Origin: Selaginella tamariscina
Lineage: Eukaryota; Streptophyta; Lycopodiopsida; Selaginellales; Selaginellaceae
Assembly: GCA_003024785.1 (NCBI GenBank)
Contig: PUQB01000018.1
Coordinates: 1,048,487-1,112,486 of the forward strand
DNA: 64,000 nucleotides
Direction: 5' to 3'
A program made the position numbers and the translations under genes. Shown here piece after piece: positions 49,885 through 60,989 of the stretch. How positions within the stretch are numbered: position 1 is the first letter of the stretch; every line of letters begins with the position of its first letter. The notes beneath the pieces are model-generated. The model searched no databases. It saw only the letters and a list, made by a program, of their open reading frames with translations, and had not been told where the DNA came from.

Positions 49885-51150
49885 GATATTAACTTTCATA
49901 TTCCTCCAATAGAACCTCCTCTTGATCAACTCATACGTTTTCCTCCCCCCAAAATGACCAACCTCTTGGCAATCATGATGGAAATAGTGCCTGGTTGATC
50001 AAATGGTCCACACGAGGAAGATATACATGGCCATTATAGTACAAAACTCCATCATGAAATGAGAATGGTGGCTCTAGTTGTCCTTTGAACTCCTGCACCT
50101 TAGTGTCTTGTGCTGGAGCATGTTAAACTACCTAGCTAAACTCATTATCCGTCTTTGTTAATGCATTACATAAGTGTGTTTGAAATTCTCTAACCACTGT
50201 GGCTCTCCTAAATCATGAGAAAGCATATGCCACCACATTAGCTTTCCCTGGGCGATGGTTAATAAGAAATTTGCCAAATTCTATGAGCTAACCATCTAGC
50301 AAGCTGACCAAGAGTTTAACTCTTTTTATATAAATAGATACACCAAAAGCTTATAATCTGTAAACACCTTGAAACTTGCACCATAAAGATAGTGCCTCCA
50401 AACTTATAATGTATTAATTAAACCAATAGCTCTTGCTCATACGTCAAGTACCATTGCTTTGCAAGATTCAGAGTATGACCTCACAAGCAATAGGTCTGAC
50501 CCAAATACTCCACTTTGCGATGAGCAAATGCACATTTGCTCTTCTTTACATAGAGATTGTTCTCCATAACAACTGAAGGACTCTCCGCAAATGCTCCACA
50601 TGCTCCTTTATATTCTTTTTGTAAATAAAAATATCGTTGAGGAAGATCTCCACAAAGTCATGCAAGTAGCTGCCAAAAACCTCATTCATCAATCGAGTGA
50701 ATGTGGCTAGGGCATTTGTTAAGCCAAATGGCATAATAGTGAACTTGAAATGCCCAAAGTTGGTGTTGAAAGCAATTTTGTAGATATCTGCCTCCTTCAC
50801 AGCAATATGATAATACCCATTGAGCAAATCTATCTTGGTGAATGCTTAGGCTTTATCGAGATGATCCATGATAGTATCCACATGTGGCATGGGCATTATG
50901 TCCTTCACTATTTGCTTGTTGAGAGCTCTGTAGTTTATGCACATCCTCATGGTGCCATCTTTCTTCCTAATGAGAAATAGCTATCATCGGAATGACCTAC
51001 AATAACTGCCTTCGTAACCGGTTCAATATAATCTCATGCTCCACACCTCTTGCAAGTGGTAAACCATGAGGCAGTTTAGGAGGGAAGATGTTAGCAAACT
51101 CCTCAAGAACAACTCTCACAAACTTTGCCCAAGGTGACATTAAAAGAATC
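49885..51150 (-). pseudogene. Element 3 integrase start, RNase H and reverse transcriptase
   Basis: Antisense to element 1 pol. RT is readable at 50827-50546 ('GYYHIAVKEADIYKIAFNTN', 'MPFGLTNALATFTRLM'). The catalytic box reads 'IFLNDIFIYKK': the second catalytic Asp position keeps D but the first is Asn, unlike FLDD in element 1. RNase H lies near 50480-50150 with stops. Confidence 0.8.
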
Positions 51151-51190
51151 TAACTCTCGTATATACATCAAAAAGACTCGATCTTCTTTA

Positions 51191-51600
51191 TTACGAAGAT
51201 ATTTCTTCAAAGACATAACATAAAGATACTTGTTTGGACTCAAACTTTGTTCCAAACCAAGTGTCTTTCACTTCACTGTACTCAAGCTTCAGTTGCTTAA
51301 TGCTCCACTTGATCTCAAGATCCACACGCTTCAACCAGCTCATCCCAAGGATGAAATCCACATGCGCTAGCTCCGCAAGAAAAAAAGTCTCCACTAGTTG
51401 GGTTTTGCCAACCTCCAGTTGTAACTCCTTCACACAATCATTCCATCTTTGTGTGATAGTAGTTGAGCCCTCAATCTCGTATTTCATGGGCAAGCTGCAC
51501 TCCTATACTAACTTTGCTAACACAAAGTTATTGCTATTCCCACTATCCAAGAGGATTCACACTGGTCCACCAAGTCGTTCCTCCATCACAATAGCACGTG
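51191..51600 (-). pseudogene. Element 3 protease region
   Basis: Open for 100 codons with 'ELAHVDFILGMSWLKRVDLE', matching the same part of element 1. The Asp-Ser-Gly site lies upstream near 51545. Confidence 0.7.
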
Positions 51601-51789
51601 TTGTGGCTCTTCTCGTGCCATGTAGTTTACATGTCAAGCAAGAACAAATAGAAATTTACCTCGTGATTTATAACTATTTCCTTTGTGTTCCTCTCCACGT
51701 TCCATCTCCTAAAGCTTCTTAGGCGTCCTTGTCCTTGTCCTTGCCACCATTAAAACTTTTGCCATTGGGCTTGTTCCTCCTTGGACAAT

Positions 51790-52265
51790 TTGCCTTCCAG
51801 TGTCACACCTCTCCACACAGGTGACAACGTTTGCTATCAAACACCTTAACAGGCTGATTATTAGTGAGATAAGAACTATAAGCCACTAGCTTGAACTTTG
51901 GCCTAGCACAATTGCTATTCCCTCTATACTCTTGGTGCTCACGAGGACTTGGAGAGGTACTCCTACCATGCTTCTTGCCATGTCCCTCATTCTCTTTAAA
52001 CACCTTCTCCTCCTCATTTAGCAAGCGAGCATATTCAAATAACTCCAAATTCTTAAATTGAATTACTGCATTAAAATGTCTATGCAAGTTAACACTTCGT
52101 AGCCCATCTATAAAATAATCCTTCAACTAGTGCATAATAACTAGCTTAACTTCTCAATATAGTCATCCAAGGTCATCTTCCCTTGCTCTAAGTGTCATAG
52201 TTCACGTCTTGCATGAGACACATCAAACTAAAGAGCGTACTCCTTAAATAGCTCAGAGAACTCCT
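51790..52265 (-). pseudogene. Element 3 gag, truncated
   Basis: 'LELFEYARLLNEEEKVFKEN' near 52030 and zinc knuckle start 'RCHLCGEV' near 51820. Further toward 52265 the gag domain matches element 1 and stops at the junction with block X. Confidence 0.75.
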
Positions 52266-54474
52266 CCCAAATTTAGCATCCTACATAGATGTACGTGGAT
52301 GGATGTACGCAATGTCCCAGCACCTATAGTATATACTTAGAATATACACAAGGTATATTCCATATCATTACTCCCCTTTTAGTCTTCAATGTAAAGAAAG
52401 GCATTGAACATTCTTACATTGTGATCAATTTCATTTGAATTACATACCATGTACACTTAAGGACTCAACTTTCTACACAATATAACATGGACCAAGCCAT
52501 TTTGAAATTAATCTAGAGGCTAAACTTTTGGAAACCAATTTAAGTAAAAACAAGAACTTTAGAACCCATGGCATAATCAAGAACATAAGAGTGTGCAAGC
52601 ATTATAGTGTTGCTGTTATATTTCATGAGCATGAGATAATTTTGGTTAATATCTCCTCATGTAGAGATGATCCTCCCAAGATCCATATAGATAGTTTGCC
52701 TTGAGAAAAATTATCATATCCATGGCTACTAATGAACATAATATAGAGCACAATTGTTTATCGAGTCCAAATGAACTAGCCATTCAAGGGTTATAGTTAT
52801 ATCCAATTGTTTCTTCCGTGACAACTAAGGTAATAATAGTTCGAGTGGAAGTGTAAATACTCTACCAATAGTAAATGTAGAGTTACTTCCTAATTTTACA
52901 CCTACAACAATTGAGGATGCCAATTCTATAGGGCCGTGTGCAATTGACATGTGAGTTTAACGTGTTGGAAGTCTTAACACTCTTACCGTGTGCAAAGTTT
53001 CACAAAGAATGCATAGGGATATAGTTGTACAACAATTCTACATGCCCTTTGTGTTCACTTGTACATAATAAAAGTCCTAAAATGTTTTAAATTTTATTAT
53101 TAATTTGTAATTTTAATTCTTACAAGTCATATTAATGCGATCTATTAAACTTTTCCTATTGCAATAGACTATAAATGTGTACTAGGGAATATGCTATACA
53201 CATAGTAAATGCAACGTGTATATATATGGGTGAGCATACATGTAGACAAAGAACTTGCTCCGAAGTGAATATTGAAGTCGTAAATCAACTTTATAATATA
53301 CTATTGCTAAAATAGTAATGTGTCTTTGTGTTTTTCATTTTCATAAGCATTCCACCACAAAGACAATCACCGTTGTTTGAAAACAAAGAGTGAGTGAGGC
53401 TATAGTATATATGAAGGTGTGAACTATCCTAATGACCACAATTAATGTAATGGAGCTTGCTTCATTAGCACATATATATATATATATATATAATATGCAT
53501 TTCGTGTTTTTATGTTAATTTGGCTTCACGCCTAAAAGAATTACAAAATATAGCTATGAAAATGTTTCAAATAATTGTTTGAAAAATATAAGAGCTTAAA
53601 CATATACCAATCTAGACACAAATACATGTACATACATATATGTATGTGTGTATATAAAACCAAATTATATAACTTTGTGTGTGTGTGAGAATGTGTGTGC
53701 ATGTGTGGTGGGTGGGTTGGTTGCAATAACATGTTTAACAATTAGTTCGAACATATACATAAGTACAATTGCTATTAGATGTTCTAAGATACATTAGATT
53801 GGCATGCATTTGTTGTTTTCTCTCATGCACGTGCACACACGTCCCTTGATAAATTCAAGCTTGGTAAGGGAGACATGACATATACACCAAGGGATATGGG
53901 GAGATTTGTTTACTTGATGAGAAATAAGTAAAAAGATACAAACAAGGGTAATGGGGAGAGGCCCAAGGAGATTAATAATTAAGAAGGAATCACTACCAAA
54001 TGGATTCTCCCCAAATATAAAATGAAATGAAGGAGAACAATGGGAAAAAGGATCAAAATTATTAACCAAGCTATTGCAATTCGTATGGAGGATAAGACGT
54101 GGATCTTTAGAACACCTTCCCCTCCATGTTGGGAACAACACTAGATTCGTATTATATTCGAGAGCATCCAACTTTACTAATGTGTGTGCCGGTGCGTGTA
54201 TGTGAGAGTGAAGAGAGCTTCTTGATCAAAAAAGATTATATTAAAAGAAAAATAAAGATTCTATAGATTATACATTTTCATCCACAATATTTGAGAGAAT
54301 TACATAAAAGCTTTAGAATATTATTCTCGCCACTATAACACCTTGAACACCTTAAGCAAAGATGCTAACAAAGTTTTTCATGCTTCGTTTGAAGTGTTTC
54401 TAATCCATTCTTCCCCACCACCTTCTTTTGTAGCTAGAAGGAAATTCTATATATACAATTTCACAAACCTAATT

Positions 54475-54697
54475 TGTAGTACCAATATGTACAAACTAAA
54501 AATCTTCACAACACCACTCGACATCCCCAGTTGTTCTAGTCTCCATACGCTACTTTTAAAAAAGGCTTTCAATATTAGGGTGCCCTTGGGTGCCCTCCTT
54601 AATTCTTAATTCTAGATCTGTCCCTTCTTTGATACTTCTAGATCTAATTTATACTTTTTTAAGGAATATTCTTTAATTTGTTATATCATATATAACA
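54475..54697 (-). repeat. Antisense solo LTR of element 1 family (copy 3)
   Basis: 223 bp, reverse complement of the element 1 LTR, between TAATT (54470-54474) and TAATT (54698-54702). It is the uninterrupted counterpart of 32995-33462. Confidence 0.88.
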
Positions 54698-54839
54698 TAA
54701 TTCATGAGAAAAAAAAGGAGTATGTTAAAAGAAAATAAAGATTCCATGAATTATACTTTTTCATTGATGATATTTAAAAGAATTACATAAAAGCTTTAGA
54801 ATATTATTCTCCACTAATTAAAGGCACTTCAAACACTTA

Positions 54840-56110
54840 AAGCAAAAGATGTTAACAAAGTCTTCATGCTCCTTGTTAAAAGGGCTCTTAATCTGTTCTT
54901 CCCTACCATCTTCATCTTCATTAGCCAAAGATTGATTTTTCTTGGTTGAGCATGCATATGCCTTGGGCACCTTTTTCAACACATATGTCTTTCACCTGAT
55001 TATGCAGTGGAACATTGTATCCTACAATTTTTTATTTTTTTTTAAATTATGTTAAAAAATAATAATTATACATTTCCATCAATGATATTTGTGGTCACAC
55101 TCCTCATGAAGTGTTTTTTCCGAGGATTTTCATCCCTATACTCCTCATCTAAAGTACTTCTAATATGTTCTTCTTAATAATCTTTATCTTTATTAATCAA
55201 AGGCAAATTCTTCTTTGTTTTTTAACATATATATTCATACATCATTGCATATGTTTCACCTGATTAAACAAGTATTAATTTCAAAAACCTAATTTACATA
55301 AAAGGGAAAAAGGATTATGAAAAAAAAAATACAAATTCCATGGATTATACGTTTTCATGTATGTTTTTTGAGAAAATTACATAAAAGCTTTAGAATTTTA
55401 TTTTCTCCACTAGAGCACCTAAACCAAAGATGCTAATGAAGTTTCATGCTCCTTGTATATAAAGTGCTTCTAATTTGTTCTTCCAGAATGATCTTCATCT
55501 TTATGCTCCTCGTATGAATTATTCTTCCCACAATCTTTATCTTCATGCTCTTGTCTCAAGTGTTTCTACAATCTTCATCTTCATTAGTCAAAGGCTTGGT
55601 TCAAGCACCTTTTTTAACACAGATGTTTATAACATCATTGCATATGTCCTTCACCCATTAAACAAGTGGAACATTGTATTGTACAAATTGAGAAGCTTAA
55701 TTCATGTACTTCATGAAAAGGAAAAAGGGATTATGTTAACAGAAAATACAGATTCATGAGTTTATATGTTTTCATTCATGATACTTGAGAAAATTTACAT
55801 CAAAGATTTAAAATCCTATTTTCTCCACGGGAGCACCTGAAGCAAAGACAAAAACAAAGTCATCATGTTCGTCATCTGAATTACATTCAATTTGTTCTCT
55901 GGAAATGATCTTCATCTTTTTACTCTTCATTTGAAGTGTTTCTAATATGTTCCTCTTTGACGATCTTTATCTTCATGAGCTGAAGGTAGATTCTTCTTTG
56001 TTGAGCATGCCTCAATCCTTTCTTAACATCATTGTCCATACATCATCCATATGTCCATACATCATCACATATGTCCTTCACCTGATTACAAATGAAACAT
56101 TGTATTTTTT
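54840..56110 (-). pseudogene. Series of repeated acidic exon-like segments (copy 3)
   Basis: Collinear with 33500-34735. Cores lie near 56075, 55655, 55257 and 54990 ('cacctgattac' or variants on the plus strand). Confidence 0.6.
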
Positions 56111-56999
56111 ACAATTTCAGAAAACCTAAAACCTAATTCACATGGGCCCTTTTTAGCTTTTGAAAATTATGCATTCCGATGGCCTAAGAGAAACTACGCA
56201 ATTAAAGATAAAAATGATCAAATTGCTTGTAATAAAAAGAACGTATATTCAATTTTAGGGATACATACAAAAGCTTAGGAAATCCTTCCTTATATATTAG
56301 GAGGCTATGCCAAATTTAGCATCCTACGTAGATGTACGTGAATGGACGTACGTACTTCTACATGGATGGATGTACGGGTGTCCCAGTCAACACTTATAGT
56401 ATATACTTTAGAATATATACAAGGTATATTCCATATCATTACTCCCCTTTGATCTTGAATGTGGATGATATAAAGAAATGCGTTGAACATGTACATTCTT
56501 ACATTCTGATCAATTTCATTTCAACTATGTATCGTGTACACTTGAGGACTCAACCTTCGCACAATAGAATATGGAGCAAGCCATTGCAAAGTCAATCTAG
56601 AGACTAAACCTCTGGATACCAATTTAGGTACAAAACTAGAACTTTAATACCCATGGCATAATTAATAACATAAGAGTGGTGAGCAATATAGTGTTGTTGT
56701 TGTATTTTATGAGCATGAGATAATCTGGTTAACATCTCCTCGTGTAGAAGATTTAAATATTGACTCTATCTTTATGCATTTATTAAGATATGACCAAAAG
56801 AAGGGTAACCAATATAAAAAGGAACACATGGTTAGGACCATATATGAAATGAAATGGGGAAATTAAAGTGGACTAGAAAATTGAAGAAGGGGTAAGTATT
56901 AATCCTAGTTAATATGATACTAATTCACATATTTAAACAATATGCAATTGAAAGTACGGTTGAGTCGTTCCATTAATCATTGGTTTCTAGATGATAAGG

Positions 57000-57340
57000 T
57001 GTCCTAAAGAATTATTGATTTCTAGATGAGAAGGTGTCCTAAAAGATTGTTTGATCCCCAATTTAGTAGTTAGCAAACCTAAACTCTGCATGTAAAATGG
57101 GATTCTTGAATGCACTCTGGACACCCATGCCGTAATACTACTTGATGAAATAAAAAATCAACCACATGAGTTGCCTTGGCCACCGAAACCTTCACATACC
57201 TTATCAATTAGTCAGACAAAATAATAGCATATGTATTCCTTATTATCCTAGTTTCAAGTAGACCAATGAAATCATAATATGCAATCAATTCAAAAAAATG
57301 ATGGACTTGAAAAGATTGCAAGTAGCCACTAGGAAGAATG
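57000..57340 (-). pseudogene. Antisense gypsy integrase relic (copy 4)
   Basis: Collinear with 35595-36060 and equally degenerate. Confidence 0.6.
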
Positions 57341-58120
57341 AATCGAGGATTCCAAACTTAAAACACATAACATGTTTGCAAGTACTTATGAAGATTGCGT
57401 TGAAGATGAGACCAATAAAATGAGAACGTAATTTGTTCACAACACTTTTGAAACTCAATATGACCAAAGAAGGGTTGATGCTTCTTCTTTAACACTGACT
57501 GAAATGTTATATGATTACATTCCACCAACTTGGAAGAACTGTGGAGATAATCATGAAACTTATGAAATGCCCAAATAATTGTTAAACATTCTTTATTCGT
57601 GGTGGAATAATTGAAATTCTACACCACTTAAACTCCGATTTGCACACACCATAGAATCTCACTTACTAGATTCCAAATCTTTTTACATAAGATTGACAAC
57701 GCTTGAACGTACATTTCAAGCATTAAAACAAAGAATAAAGAGACAAAAAAATAAGGAAACAAAGAAGAGAGAAGAGTTTAGGAGTTGAATAAGAGACTTA
57801 AAAGAAAGACTAACACTTAAAAGACCATAAGAAAGAAGGGGACTGGAGCGAATCACATAATGAAACCATTTCATCAATTGAATGTGGAATGAATTGTACC
57901 AAGTATGTCACCTTGCTTAAAAATTGTTCAAGACGTTTCTTTGTAACAACCTAGACAAGCAATCTTGGTTGCATCTAATAATTAAATACCCAGCAGATTG
58001 CTTCATTTACTAATCAAACACCTTGATGCTAAATCCAATGCTACGATCAAAAGGCTCTTCCCCAATTTGTAAATAAGATAACTATTCGGCACCATTGCAC
58101 TATTCAAAGGCCCCAAAATA

Positions 58121-58188
58121 CATGCTTAAGATTAATGACACATCATTGTACATGTTAGTATATTCTAATCGTATTCATATGTAATGAT
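58121..58188. repeat. 68-bp segment inverted relative to copy 2
   Basis: Reverse complement of 36713-36780 between conserved flanks. Confidence 0.88.
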
Positions 58189-59748
58189 TAAAACTTGAAG
58201 GGTCCATCAACCCACATAATAATAAGCTCAATGATGATTTACATTTATTCACTATTAATTTTTCTTTTTTAATTAGGGATTGAACATATGTGTCATGTGT
58301 TTGTAAGCAAGACTTCATAGTTACCTTATCAAGACTTAACATTCTTACTAGAGAGAGACATATAAAGACTAATTAATATTAAAGGCAAAGAACTTACACA
58401 CTTGCACAAAGCATTAATAATGTTATCTTTTACATACTAGTATACTTTAGTCACCTTGATTACCCATTCTTATTTGGTACGTGCATGTGAGCGACAGAGA
58501 TATTAATTAAGTAGTTTCATGTTCTTCAAGGCAAGGAGGATATTGCACACTCTCACGTGTAATTTTTATTAATTCTAGCTTTTAAACACTTTGAATATCA
58601 AAACTTAATATTCTTATCCATGCATGAACATGTTTATGTGAGACACCCACAATTTTTTTAATCTCATATGCATATTCAAAATTTGTCATCATGTCTAAAG
58701 ATACACTCGTGGCAAAAATTCAACACTGTCAACGTTTATTTCTTAAAAGGTGCGGTAATCAAAATATATTATGAGATACATTGCTGAATCATGTTAAGAA
58801 ACATGATTGTGTATATTATATGATTTAGTAAAAGTAAACAATAATCTCATATTGTTTTATAATGTTTAGATTTTATGAAAATAACTTAGCACATAATAAT
58901 TAAAAAGAATTCGATTAATTTCTATTTTAAATGTCTAAAATAAATTAGAAAAGTATTATGACAGCAAAATTATCATATCCATGACTGCTAATGAACATGA
59001 TATAAAGCACACATGATTGTATATTGTTGTTCATAAAATTCAAATGAACCCGCCATTTAGGGGTTATAATTATATTCAATTTAGTTTTTTTGTAATAACC
59101 AGGGTAATAATATTTCAAGTGGATGTGTAAATACTCTATCAATAATAAATGTATAGTTACTTCCTCGTTTTACACCTGCAACAATTGAGGATGCCAATTA
59201 TGTAGGGCCGTGTGCAATTTACATACCTGAGTTTAACACATTAGAAGTCTTAACACTTTACCATGCGCACATAAGTTTCACAAAGAATGCATAGGGGTAT
59301 GGTTGTACAACAATTTTATGTGCCCTTTGTGTAAAATGAAGATCACTTGTACATAATAAAGTCCTAAAAATGTTTTAAATTTTATTATTAATTGGTAATT
59401 TTAATTCTTACAAGTCATATTAATACAATCTATTAAACTTTTCCTATTGCAATAGACTATAAATGTGTACTAGGGAATATGCTATACATATAGTAAATGA
59501 AACGTGTATATACATATGGGCGAGCATACATGTAGACAAAGAACTTGTTCCGAAATGAATATTGAAGTCGTAAACCAACTTCATAATATTTATTGCTAAA
59601 ATGAGCAATGTGTCTTCTTGTGTTTCATAAGCATTTACCACATAAACAATCACTGTTGTTTGAAAACAACGAGTGAGTGAGGCTATAATATACATGAAGG
59701 TGTGAACTATCCTAATGACCACAATTAATGTAATGGAGTTTTCTTCAT

Positions 59749-59749
<1 letters not shown>

Positions 59750-59789
<40 letters not shown>
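59750..59789. repeat. (TA)n microsatellite
   Basis: About 20 TA units. The same site has about 8 in copy 2 (40569-40583) and about 10 in copy 3 (53470-53492), giving length variation among array copies. Confidence 0.85.
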
Positions 59790-59792
<3 letters not shown>

Positions 59793-60439
59793 GCATGTTC
59801 ATGTTTTTATTTATTATGAATTTAATTTAGCTTCACACCCAAAAGAAATACAAAATGGCTAGAATGTTTCAAATAATTGTTTGAAAAATATAAGAGCTCA
59901 AGCATACGCAATCTAGACACAAATACATGTACATACATATATGTATGTGTGTGTATATAAAACCAAATTATATAACTTTGTGTGTGTGAGAGAATGTGAG
60001 TGCATGTGCTGTGGGTGGGTTGGTTGTAATAACATGTTTAACAATCAGTTCGAACAATCTAAGTACAATTGATATTTGATCTAGGGATACATTAGATTGG
60101 CATGCATTTGTTATTTTCTCTCATGCACGTGCACACACATGTCCCTTGATAAATGCAAAGCTTGGTAAGGGAACAATGATTAAATCCATAGTATAGAAAT
60201 GTTTAATTATTAATTTAGTTTAATTACTAATCCGTAACATTTCTTTACTACAACATATATCACTGTAAAGGAAACATGACACATACTCAAAGGGATATGG
60301 TGAGATTTGTTTACTTTGTGAGAAAAACAAACAAGGTTAGTGGGGAGAGGATAAGGAGATTAATAACCTGACAATAACCAAGAAAGAATCACCAAATGGA
60401 TTCTCCCACAAATATAAAATAAAATGAATGATCGTTAAG

Positions 60440-60800
60440 GTTTGTTCTTAAAATCATGTCCAGATGAACCTCATACCTAACAAGGGCAAAACAGAATGTC
60501 ACTATATAATCTGAACAGAGCTGCTGTTGCTCAGAATTCAAACTCAAATAGGATAGAGACCTGATGCAAGAGAGCCTTCACAGTTGGACACACACGCCTG
60601 CTCAAACAGTTTAAGTATCTCCGCGTCATCCTCATTCTTGGTATCCTTAGCAAACTGTGTCTCTTTAGATTTCAAGGTGCTTAAACTTGTGCTCAAATTG
60701 ATAAAAATAGGTATCCACAGAAAACGCTCAAGTGCTTCTCTTTCTCATTCGGTGGTGCTATATGCACCTCCAGTTCTTCGAAAATCTTGGCATATCTATA
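60440..60800 (-). CDS. Unrecognised exon-like coding segment
   Basis: Minus-strand reading gives 'KIFEELEVHIAPPNEKEK' near 60780, a stop, then in another frame 'LSTLKSKETQFAKDTKNEDD' near 60670 and 'LFEQACVSNCEGSLASGLYP' near 60590. It is coding-like in composition and follows the aspartic protease 3' end on the same strand. It could be a separate gene or a fused tail. I do not recognise the family. Confidence 0.35.
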
Positions 60801-60989
60801 ATAGTATATATTAATTTACATGCAAGCGCACATCTCTTTCGTATATTCCTTCGTTCCACTCTTGAACAAGAGTCATATGGTTGTCTGTGGAGAACTCTCC
60901 AGCTCACATAAGAAACTCTCCAGATTACGTTGTCACAATTGCAATCAAACCCCCTATGTGGTGAGAATGCACAAGCACAGTGAACCGTG

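Larger units (their letters stand above)
34947..52265. repeat. Array copy 2, containing nested elements 3 and 2 and an F-box insert
   Basis: Runs from block X (34947) through the integrase relic, the 37550-40985 block and block Y (41000) to the antisense LTR at 41569. Here the LTR is followed by element 3 internal sequence rather than by the acidic exon series. It ends where truncated gag joins block X of copy 3. Confidence 0.75.
41569..52265 (-). mobile_element. Antisense, 5'-truncated copy of the element 1 family (element 3), split by element 2
   Basis: From the left: LTR (41569-41913), integrase (about 41914-42712), then a 7.2-kb nested element, then the rest of integrase, RNase H, RT, protease and gag (49885-52265), all on the minus strand and matching element 1. 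The left LTR is preceded by TAATT (41564-41568), as in the solo LTRs of copies 1 and 3. The gag N-terminus and 5' LTR are missing: gag joins block X at 'cccaaatttagcatcc', where both parents carry 'ccaa(a/g)tt', so a short-homology deletion is likely. Confidence 0.85.
52266..56309. repeat. Array copy 3
   Basis: Block X (52266-about 52665) joins the 52705 block through about 38 bp of unrelated filler; the integrase relic and following DNA are missing. Block Y, the solo LTR and the acidic exon series are present. Confidence 0.8.
31606..60430. repeat. Tandem array of four diverged copies of a long repeat unit
   Basis: The same ordered blocks recur. Block X ('gaatatatacaaggtatatt') is at 31606, 34947, 52266 and 56310. 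Block Y ('gggatatggtgagatttg' or a variant) is at 32358, 41000, 53890 and 60293. A block ending at the embedded antisense LTR is at about 32700, 41300 and 54230. The acidic exon series follows in copies 1 and 3. Copies: 1, 31606-34946 (middle deleted); 2, 34947-52265 (with elements 2 and 3 and an F-box insert); 3, 52266-56309 (part deleted); 4, 56310-60430 (truncated). An antisense integrase relic in copies 1, 2 and 4 suggests the unit is itself an old LTR retroelement, tandemised by LTR-LTR recombination; that is inference. Confidence 0.85.
56310..60430. repeat. Array copy 4, right-truncated
   Basis: Block X (56310), integrase relic (to 57340), middle block, the 58965-60290 block and block Y (60293-60430). 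It ends before the LTR. An extra AT-rich stretch of about 88 bp (60176-60262), absent from other copies, precedes block Y. Confidence 0.8.
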
